Below are positions 1-6,800 of a DNA stretch of 7,711 nt, piece by piece. The DNA is from Armatimonadota bacterium (GTDB lineage: Bacteria; Armatimonadota; SYMT01), in the NCBI GenBank assembly GCA_020696885.1, contig JAJFMS010000129.1:1-7711 (forward strand), in the 5' to 3' direction. The position numbers and the translations under genes were made by a program. Under the pieces are notes generated by a model. That model saw only the letters and a list, made by a program, of their open reading frames with translations, did no database searches and had not been told where the DNA came from. How positions within the stretch are numbered: the stretch's first letter is position 1; the number at the start of each line of letters is the position of its first letter.

Positions 1-601
1 AGTACCAGCCCAGGTCGCCCAGGGAGCCGAGCGGCTCCAGCGTACCGTGCGTGCGGATGTTGGTCTGCTGGAACTCCTCGCCGGCCAGAAAGCTGAACTG
101 GGAGGCGATGTGGCGGACCGGCGCTATCTGCTGGTCCACCACCGCGCGGAGGTGACCCAAGCGCCGGCCGTGCATGAACATCACGCCGTCCATGAACTGG
201 ACCCCGTGCTGCTCGCAGGCGGCGAGGATCTCCTCCACGTCCGCGGCGCTCACACCGACCGGCTTCTCTACCAGCACATGCTTCCCGGCCTCGGCCGCGC
301 GGATCACCCACTCCTTGCGCAGTCCGGTGGGCAGCGGGATATAGACGGCATCGATGTCGTCCCGGCCTAACAGCTCTTCGTAGCTGCCCAGCGCTTCCGG
401 CACGCGAGAGTGGGGCACCTGCGCCTGGCACTCGTCGATGAACGACTGCGCGCGGGCCTGGTCGCGGCTCGCCACGGCCACGAGCTCGGCATTACCGGCG
501 TCTCGGATCGACTGCCAGTTCTTGCGGGCGATGAAAGCGGCGCCGAGGATGCCCCATCGGCAGATCGGGGCGGACGGAGTTTCAGTCTGGTCTGGCATCA
601 T
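1..601 (-). CDS. Gfo/Idh/MocA-family NAD(P)-dependent oxidoreductase, 3' part off the window
   Basis: Reading the minus strand from an ATG at 601 gives 200 codons open to the left edge. Visible: the N-terminal Rossmann signature WGILGAAFIA (residues 16-25, GxxGxA-type dinucleotide loop), the family EKP motif (112-114, Lys113 being the conserved catalytic-site lysine), and DLGWY (196-200), which matches the D-x-G-x-Y motif carrying the active-site tyrosine of glucose-fructose oxidoreductase and xylose dehydrogenase relatives. Family members are usually about 330-390 residues, so roughly half is missing. These cytoplasmic enzymes oxidise or reduce sugars and polyols; the substrate cannot be read here. 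Two ATGs are adjacent (601 and 598); no strong Shine-Dalgarno precedes either, and no earlier in-frame start is near. It is divergent from the GH127 gene, which fits a role in sugar catabolism (inference). Family assignment is confident, substrate unknown. Confidence 0.93.
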   Translation of the reverse strand, partial: MMPDQTETPSAPICRWGILGAAFIARKNWQSIRDAGNAELVAVASRDQARAQSFIDECQAQVPHSRVPEALGSYEELLGRDDIDAVYIPLPTGLRKEWVIRAAEAGKHVLVEKPVGVSAADVEEILAACEQHGVQFMDGVMFMHGRRLGHLRAVVDQQIAPVRHIASQFSFLAGEEFQQTNIRTHGTLEPLGSLGDLGWY

Positions 602-629
602 GGGTTTCCGGCGGATCGAAGGACTGCGA

Positions 630-692
630 CTAGGACTCGCTGCTCAGCTTGGTGAAGCACAACGGAATCCCCTTGTCTTCCCAGCCCGGCCG
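630..692 (-). pseudogene. Possible C-terminal remnant of a lost minus-strand gene
   Basis: On the minus strand an open frame ends in TAG at 632-630, 28 bp before the oxidoreductase start, a normal operon spacing. Its last 20 codons read RPGWEDKGIPLCFTKLSSES and 18 of 20 end in G or C, which looks like real coding DNA. Upstream of about position 692 the codon pattern becomes irregular, and the frame meets another TAG near the GH127 start, so no full gene is possible. It may be the tail of a gene truncated by a rearrangement between it and the GH127 gene. I do not recognise the protein. It could also be chance in GC-rich DNA. Confidence 0.25.
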
Positions 693-715
693 CAGGCGCT
701 GAGCGGATAAAGATC

Positions 716-727
716 CGGGGATCCCCG
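716..727. promoter_or_regulatory. 12-bp perfect palindrome between divergent genes
   Basis: CGGGGATCCCCG is a perfect 12-bp dyad, lying 29-40 bp before the GH127 ATG and about 115 bp before the oxidoreductase start. A dyad between two divergent sugar genes is a reasonable place for a repressor or activator site, but no matching half-site or clear -10/-35 hexamers were found and the sequence is only one copy. Weak call. Confidence 0.25.
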
Positions 728-755
728 TCGATACCGCCTGGCAACCGGCAGCACT

Positions 756-3530
756 ATGAACAGCCTAACCACCCGTCAACCTCACCGCTCGTGGTCGTCC
801 GCAGCGGCTACTTACTTGCGCGGCGTCTGCCTCGGCATGGCTGCGGCGGCGCTGCTGGTGGTCGCAGCGGCCCGCTTCGAGGCGAGCGAGGAGCCGGTGA
901 ACCTGGCGAAGGTGGCGGCTACCTCCAGCTCTTACACCTCGGGGGACACCCGCACCAGCGCGCTGAACGACGGCTACCAGCCCGCCAGCTCTCGCGATGA
1001 TCGGCAGGGCTCGTACGGCAACTGGCCGCGGGTGGGCACGGAGTGGGTGCAGTATAACTGGCCCCGGCCGATTACCACCAACCGGGTGGACGTGTACTGG
1101 TGGATCGACGGTCGCGGCGTGGGCGCGCCGAAGGCCTGCCGCCTGCTCTACCTGAATGGTGGGGAGTTCGTGCCGGTCTCCCACGCTGCCGGTCTGGGCA
1201 TCGCCGGCAACGCGTACAACACCACCACGTTCGACGAGGTGCGCACCCAGGCGCTGCGGCTGGAGATCATCTCAGACGGCAAGCTCTCCACCGGCGTCCT
1301 GGAGTGGAAGGTGAACAGCGCGGGGCCGGCACCCGCGTTCCCCCCGCTGGTGCACGCCGGCATCGATCGGTCGGTAGTCCTGGGCGGCCGGACCTACCTT
1401 TCCGGCAAGGTGGAGCGGCTCAAGTCTACCCCCGGCGACACCGTGCGTTGGAGCAAGGAAGCCGGTCCGGGTGCGGTGACGTTCGCGGATGCCGCCGCGC
1501 CGGTTACGACCGCGATGGTCTCGGCAGCAGGCGACTACGTGCTCAAGCTGACGGCCTTGGGCGGCGGCGAGGAAGCCGCTTCCACCCTCAAGCTTCACGC
1601 GGCTCCGCCGCCACCCGCGAAGCGGCTGGACGTGGTTTATACCACGAGGTACCGCATCGACAGCCCGCTCTGGGACCAGCGAGCGAAGGCGCTCATCGCC
1701 AACTGGATTCCGCACTGCATCGAGAACTGCGAGCGCACGGACCTCCGCGAAGGGCAGGGCGGCATCGACAACTTCGTGGAGGCTGGGAAGGCGCTGCGTG
1801 GGGAGCCGCACGGCGGGCACCGGGGGTATGTGTTCTCCAACGCCTGGGTTCACCAGACCGTGGAGGCGATGTGCCTGGCGCTGATGGTGGACGCCAAGGG
1901 CGATGCCGAGGTGCTGAAGGCGCAGGCCCGGATGCGGACCGCGCTGGAGAGCTGGATCCCGAAGATCCTGGCCGCGCAGGAGCCGGACGGCTACCTCCAG
2001 ACCGCCTATACGCTGGCTAACCGCAGGGCCTGGCCGGAGCGGTGGTCGCCCGCGCACCGGGACGACCACGAGGGCTACGTGGCCGGCTACTTCATCGAGG
2101 CCGCCATCAACCACCACACGCTCACCGGCGGGAAGGACCTGCGCCTGTACAACGCGGCGAAGAAGCTGGCGGATTGCTGGACGGCAAACCTCGGCCCGGG
2201 GAAGAAGGCGTGGTTCGACGGACACCAGGAGATGGAGCAGGCCCTGGTGCGCTTCGGGCGGTTCGTCAACGACGTGGAGGGCCACGGGCGCGGCGCCGCG
2301 TACCTCCGGCTCGCCCGGTTCCTGCTCGACTCCCGCCGGGGCGGGCAGGAGTACGACCAGAGCCACCTGCCGCCCGCGCAGCAGTACGAAGCGGTGGGTC
2401 ACGCGGTCCGGGCCACCTACTTCTATTCCGGCATGGCCGACGTTGCCGCCGAGTCCGGGGATCGCGACTACCAGAGCGCCGTGCTCTCGCTCTGGGACAA
2501 CATGGTCAACCGGAAGTACTACGTGATCGGGGGCATCGGCAGCGGGGAGACCTCCGAAGGGTTCGGCCCGAACTACTCCCTGCGCAACAACGCCTACTGT
2601 GAGTCGTGCTCGAGCTGCGGGCTCATCTTCTTCCAGTACAAGCTGAACCTGGCCTACCACGACGCGCGGTTCGCGGACCTGTATGAGGAGACCCTTTACA
2701 ACGCGCTCCTGGGCGCCACGGACCTGCAGGGCGCCAACTTCTGCTACACGAACCCGCTGATCAACAGCCGCCGCACGCCGTGGCACGTGTGTCCGTGCTG
2801 CGTGAGCAACATCTCCCGCACGCTGCTGATGGCCCCGACCTGGACCTACGTGAAAGGCAACGACGGGGTTTACGTCAACCTGTTCATCGGCAGCCGGATC
2901 TCGGTGGGGGAGGTGGCGGGCACGCCCCTGGAGCTGGTGCAGAAGACCGACTACCCGTGGAGCGGCTCCGTGGGCATCACGGTGAACCCGGCGCGCGCGC
3001 GGAGCTTCACCGTCCGCGTGCGGGTCCCGAACCGCGCCACCAGCCAGCTCTACACGGCCGTGCCGGCTGTTTCCGGGCTGAAGCGCCTGGCGGTGAACGG
3101 CAAGGCGTTCCCGGTCCGGATCGAAAAGGGCTACGCGGTGATTACCCGCAAGTGGAAAGCGGGGGACCGCATCGAGCTGGAGCTACCGCTGGAGCCCCAG
3201 CGCCTTCATGCGGACAGCCGCATCGCCGCCGACAAGGGGCGGGTAGCGCTGCGCTACGGCCCGCTGATCTACAGCGCGGAGCTTGCCGACCAGCCCAACA
3301 TCGAGCAGCCGCTTAGCGCGGACCCGCTGCGGGCCGTGTGGCGCCCGGAGCTGCTCGGCGGCGTCAAGGTGCTGCAGGGCCGCTGGGCGGACGGCACGCC
3401 GCTGGTGGCCGTGCCGTTCTACGCCCGGATGAACCGCCTCGACCCTTCGCAGTGGCCGGCCACCGGCAACCCTGGCAGCCGCCGTGGACGTAATCCCGGC
3501 ATTCAGTCCCAGGTATGGATCCCGGAGTAG
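756..3530 (+). CDS. Secreted GH127 (DUF1680) beta-L-arabinofuranosidase-like enzyme with F5/8C-like and PKD-like domains
   Basis: 924 residues. A hydrophobic signal or anchor segment lies at about 20-39, then an F5/8 type C-like carbohydrate-binding region (about 48-188), a PKD/Ig-like domain (about 199-282, including WSKEAGPGAVTF), a PPPP linker, and the GH127 catalytic region (about 288-924). Catalytic features match the family: Glu601 in GETSEGF (acid/base position), the E-x-C zinc pair Glu616/Cys618 in YCESC, and the CC pair Cys681/Cys682 in CPCCVSN, whose first Cys corresponds to the nucleophile of Bifidobacterium HypBA1 (known zinc ligands Glu, Cys, Cys, Cys). His549 (VGHAVRA) lies 52 residues before Glu601, the same spacing as His270 to Glu322 there. 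The family removes beta-L-arabinofuranosyl units from glycoproteins and plant glycans. Position 756 is the only possible start after the upstream in-frame stop at 708; its Shine-Dalgarno is weak. Extra cysteines (615, 621, 679) surround the zinc site. Family is confident, exact substrate not. Confidence 0.92.
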   Translation: MNSLTTRQPHRSWSSAAATYLRGVCLGMAAAALLVVAAARFEASEEPVNLAKVAATSSSYTSGDTRTSALNDGYQPASSRDDRQGSYGNWPRVGTEWVQYNWPRPITTNRVDVYWWIDGRGVGAPKACRLLYLNGGEFVPVSHAAGLGIAGNAYNTTTFDEVRTQALRLEIISDGKLSTGVLEWKVNSAGPAPAFPPLVHAGIDRSVVLGGRTYLSGKVERLKSTPGDTVRWSKEAGPGAVTFADAAAPVTTAMVSAAGDYVLKLTALGGGEEAASTLKLHAAPPPPAKRLDVVYTTRYRIDSPLWDQRAKALIANWIPHCIENCERTDLREGQGGIDNFVEAGKALRGEPHGGHRGYVFSNAWVHQTVEAMCLALMVDAKGDAEVLKAQARMRTALESWIPKILAAQEPDGYLQTAYTLANRRAWPERWSPAHRDDHEGYVAGYFIEAAINHHTLTGGKDLRLYNAAKKLADCWTANLGPGKKAWFDGHQEMEQALVRFGRFVNDVEGHGRGAAYLRLARFLLDSRRGGQEYDQSHLPPAQQYEAVGHAVRATYFYSGMADVAAESGDRDYQSAVLSLWDNMVNRKYYVIGGIGSGETSEGFGPNYSLRNNAYCESCSSCGLIFFQYKLNLAYHDARFADLYEETLYNALLGATDLQGANFCYTNPLINSRRTPWHVCPCCVSNISRTLLMAPTWTYVKGNDGVYVNLFIGSRISVGEVAGTPLELVQKTDYPWSGSVGITVNPARARSFTVRVRVPNRATSQLYTAVPAVSGLKRLAVNGKAFPVRIEKGYAVITRKWKAGDRIELELPLEPQRLHADSRIAADKGRVALRYGPLIYSAELADQPNIEQPLSADPLRAVWRPELLGGVKVLQGRWADGTPLVAVPFYARMNRLDPSQWPATGNPGSRRGRNPGIQSQVWIPE

Positions 3531-3712
3531 CGCTCGATTGCATCAAGCGAGGTACCGCCTCAGCCCGACGGGCGTGTGTCCCGTTTCGCTGACGGCTACT
3601 TTGCCGGTGGGCTCTCCCCCGGCCCTGCTCTGCAGCACCCGTTTTCCGCGTGTGGGGCTCCGCACCCAGCATGAACTGCCGGACGGGCGGCCTCCATACC
3701 ACTCCATTCCAA

Positions 3713-3740
3713 CTCTGCGTCCTCTGCGTCTCGCCGTTAA
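3713..3740 (+). repeat. Solo half-copy of the 'CTCTGCGT..TTAA' intergenic repeat
   Basis: Starts with a perfect 9-nt tandem duplication, CTCTGCGTC at 3713-3721 and 3722-3730, and ends CTCGCCGTTAA. It aligns with the right arm of the palindromic element at 7395-7424 in about 25 of 29 positions with one gap. The complementary left arm (TTAACCGCAGAG..) is not found in this gap, so this is a single arm. As in the downstream copy, the arm lies on the 5' side of an RCC1-type coding sequence and in the same orientation. Confidence 0.7.
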
Positions 3741-3791
3741 TCCCGGTTAATCTCCGCCCGCAACGTCTTGTCGACGATTCTACCCGCCACC

Positions 3792-3811
3792 CGTCGACGG
3801 TTCCGTCGACG
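3792..3811. promoter_or_regulatory. 20-bp operator-like inverted repeat upstream of the RCC1 gene
   Basis: CGTCGACGG-TT-CCGTCGACG: two 9-bp arms pair perfectly around a central TT, 57 bp before the start codon. A third GTCGAC hexamer stands at 3770-3775, 23 bp before the first of the pair. Perfect dyads of this length in a 5' region are typical of dimeric regulator sites; a transcribed hairpin is the alternative, though there is no following U-tract. No regulator gene is in the window to pair it with. Confidence 0.45.
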
Positions 3812-3834
3812 CTCGGGCTCTAAACTCCCCTTCA

Positions 3835-3852
3835 ACAACGGTTTGACGTTGT
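3835..3852 (+). promoter_or_regulatory. Small leader hairpin just before the RBS
   Basis: ACAACG and CGTTGT form a perfect 6-bp stem around the loop GTTTGA, ending 3 nt before the AAGGAGAG ribosome binding site. It would lie in the mRNA leader. It could modulate translation or mRNA stability, or be incidental. Confidence 0.3.
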
Positions 3853-3855
3853 AGT

Positions 3856-3863
3856 AAGGAGAG
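3856..3863 (+). promoter_or_regulatory. Strong Shine-Dalgarno of the RCC1/Ig-repeat gene
   Basis: AAGGAGAG, with the GGAG core 7 nt before the ATG at 3869. This fixes the start of the long gene and contrasts with the weak site of the GH127 gene, suggesting efficient independent translation. Confidence 0.85.
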
Positions 3864-3868
3864 AACGG

Positions 3869-6800
3869 ATGTTGGCAAGCAGTGGGTGGAGGCGCGGCGG
3901 GGGCATGCTCGCGCTGCTGGCGCTGTTGACGGTAGGTCTGCTGCGCCCTGCGCCCGCGGCGCCGCGAGCCCGCTCCGCGTCCCGTGGTGCCTCGGCGCAG
4001 CAACGCGCGGCGGTCACCCGTCGCACCGCCAGCGCCGCCGCTGGTACTACGGGCGGCTCCGGCTCAATCGTTAGATGGGGCTCAACAAGCGCCACTCCCG
4101 CAGATTTGTCCGGCGTCATCAGCGCGTCCGCGGGCTTCGATTTCACCGCGGCGCTCCGGAGCGATGGGACCGTGATCACGTGGGGGACGGGCGCGGGCGT
4201 AGCGACCCCGGTGCCGACAGGGCTCGCGGGAGTGACTGCTATCGCCGTGGGAGATAGGCATACCCTCGCCCTGAAGAGTGACGGTACGGTAGTGGCCTGG
4301 GGCGACAACCCCTGGGGGGAGGCGAGCGTGCCTCCGGGTCTGACGGGCATCCGAGCGGTGGCCGCCGGATACGACCACAGTTGTGCCGTAAAGAGCGACG
4401 GCACGGTTGTAGTCTGGGGCCGGGACATCTTTGGCATCCGGACCCCGCCGGCCGGCCTCCGGGATGTCATTGCCGTTGCCGCCGGAGAGTTCCACTGCAT
4501 GGCGCTAAGAAGCGACGGTACGGTGGTGGCCTGGGGCCAGAGCTCCGAAGGGCGACTGAACGTGCCAGCGGGTCTGACCGGCGTGGTGGCGATTGCGGCG
4601 GGTGACCGGGACAGCCTGGCGCTCAAGAGCGACGGCACGGTGGTGGCCTGGGGGCCTAACGACGCGGGTGAAACGGACGTACCGGCGGGCCTGACCGGGG
4701 TAGTGGCCATCGCCAGTCGCTTCGATCATAGCCTCGCGCTGAGGAGCGATGGTACCGTGGTGGGCTGGGGGTGGAACGCCTCCGGGCAGGTCAACGTTCC
4801 TGCGCTCACGGGGGCGACCTCGATCGCAGTTGGCGCCCATCACAGCATCGCCGTTCGCGCCACCTCCGGCGTGCGGTCATGGGGATTTGCCCCAACGGTA
4901 CCTGCCGGATTGAACGATATCAAGTCCGTAACCGCTTACTACCAGAGTCTGGCCCTGCGAGCCGACGGGACGGCAGTAGGCTGGGGCGAGAACAGCAAGG
5001 GTCAGGCGACGATCCCTGCAGGCCTGTCCGGAGTGACCGCCCTCGCGGCCGGCTTCTCGCACAGCATGGCGCTGAAGAGTGACGGCACCGTTGCTGCCTG
5101 GGGCGCCCGGACTCCGGCTTCCGACTTTGGGCAGACGGCCGTGCCGGCGGGATTGGCCGGCGTCACCGCCATAGCGGCCGGCGCCGACCACAGCCTGGCG
5201 CTGAAGAGCGACGGCACCGTGGCAGCCTGGGGGCGCAACAACCAGGGCCAGTTGAACGTGCCGGCAGACCTTCGCGGCGTGATGGCCATCTCCGCCGGTT
5301 CTGCCCACAGCCTGGCGCTGAAAAGCGATGGCACCGTCGTCGGCTGGGGCAACACCGTTATCCCACCAGTTCTCGCAGACGTGACGGCCATCAGCGCCGG
5401 CTTCAATCAGAGCGTGGCACTCAAGAGCGACGGTACCATCGTGGACTGGAACAACACCGGTGAATTGAACGTGCGGGCGGGGATCTCCCACGTAAAGGCG
5501 ATGTCCACGAGAGTCAGCTACTGCCTGGCGCTCTTGAGCGACGGCACGGTAGTCGGCTGGGACGACAGCCGAAGTGAGCCGATCGCTATCCCGGCGGATC
5601 TTGCCGGGGTCAGCGGCCTCTCCGTGGGTGTCTTTCACGGCCTCGTCCTGGTGCCGGTGGTGAACCAGGTGCCTACCCTAACTCCGCCCGCTGACGTCAC
5701 CACCCGGGAAGATACCGCTTCAGCTCCCGTTTCTTTTATGGTGGCGGATGACTCGGGCGCCGACGGCGTCATCGTGACGGCGGACTCCAGCGAGCCGGGA
5801 TTGGTCCAGAGCTTCGGCTTCTCCGGCTCGGGCGCCGACCGCAGCGTCACCATCACCCCGGCCCCGAACGCTAACGGCACCGCCACCATCACCCTCACCG
5901 CCAGCGACGGCGCCTTGAGCGCCAGCGTCACCTTCACCCTCACCGTCACGCCGGTGAACGATGCCCCCAGCTTCATTAAAGGCGCCGATCAGGTGGTGAA
6001 TGAGGACGCCGGGGCACAGTCCACACCAGGTTGGGCCACGCAGGTGAAGCCGGGGCCCACTACCGATGAGTTCACCCAGAACCTGACGTTCGAGATAACC
6101 GCTAACTCCAACCCCGGACTCTTCTCCACGAGCCCGGCAGTGAACGGCACGACGGGCGAGCTCACCTACACGCCAGCCCCCAACGCCCACGGCATGGCCA
6201 CGATCACCGTGCGGCTCCGCGATGACGGCGGTACCGGCGGCGGCGGCCAGGACACCTCCGCCACCGTGACGTTCACCATCCGGGTGAACCCGGTGAACGA
6301 TGGGCCGACTGCCGCCGGCCAGTTCGCCACCACGCCGGAGGACACTGAGAAGACCTTGACGCTGAGCGCTTCCGACCTCGACGGGGATGCGCTCACCTAC
6401 ACCGTGGTCACGCCTCCCGCCCACGGCACGCTCTCCGGCAGCGGAGCAAGCCGCACCTACGCGCCCGCGGCGAACTACTACGGCTCGGACAGCTTCACCT
6501 TCAGGGTGCGAGACGGCAGCGTGGACAGCAACACCGCCACCGTCTCGCTGACGGTGACCCCCGTCAACGACCTTCCCGTTGCCGTCGGCGAGAGTTTCGC
6601 CACCCCGCGGGGCACCACGCTCGAGATCCCCGCCTCCGGAGTGCTCGGGAACGACACCGACGTGGACGGCAACCCGCTCACCGCCCAACTGGTTACCTCG
6701 GTCAACGGCGGCACCCTGACGCTGAACGCCAACGGCAGCCTCCGCTACACCCCGCGCATCGGCTTCTCGGGCACCGATAGCTTCACCTACCGCGCTCACG

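Larger units (their letters stand above)
3531..3868. other. Gene-free region with repeat half-copy and 5' region of the RCC1 gene
   Basis: 338 bp with no convincing coding frame: short open frames exist on both strands but lack family signatures and ribosome binding sites. The first ~180 bp shows nothing recognisable beyond short GC-rich stem candidates and no strong U-tract terminator. From 3713 onward it contains an intergenic repeat half-copy, a direct repeat GTTAATC (3736-3742 and 3746-3752), three GTCGAC hexamers (3770, 3793, 3805), a 20-bp palindrome, a small hairpin and the ribosome binding site of the next gene. Confidence 0.7.

Noticed and set aside
47..710. Plus-strand open frames at 47-370, 410-655 and 438-710
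   Set aside because: They lie opposite the oxidoreductase, whose minus-strand Rossmann, EKP and DLGWY motifs are intact; the plus translations lack any signature.
1272..2786. Long minus-strand open frame of about 504 codons opposite the GH127 catalytic region
   Set aside because: The opposite strand carries intact GH127 catalytic motifs; this translation shows no family motif and is a GC-rich antisense artefact.
3568..3584. Possible terminator stem ACGGG/CCCGT after the GH127 gene
   Set aside because: Only 5 bp with a 7-nt loop and just three T's after it; too weak to call a terminator.
3484..3750. 88-codon plus-strand open frame overlapping the GH127 end and the gap
   Set aside because: No Shine-Dalgarno, no recognisable motif, and its end runs through the intergenic repeat.
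4064..5656. Interpretation of the RCC1 region as a eukaryotic-type chromatin factor
   Set aside because: The signal peptide, the 39-residue blades and the downstream Ig-like domains indicate a secreted bacterial protein, not a nucleotide exchange factor.
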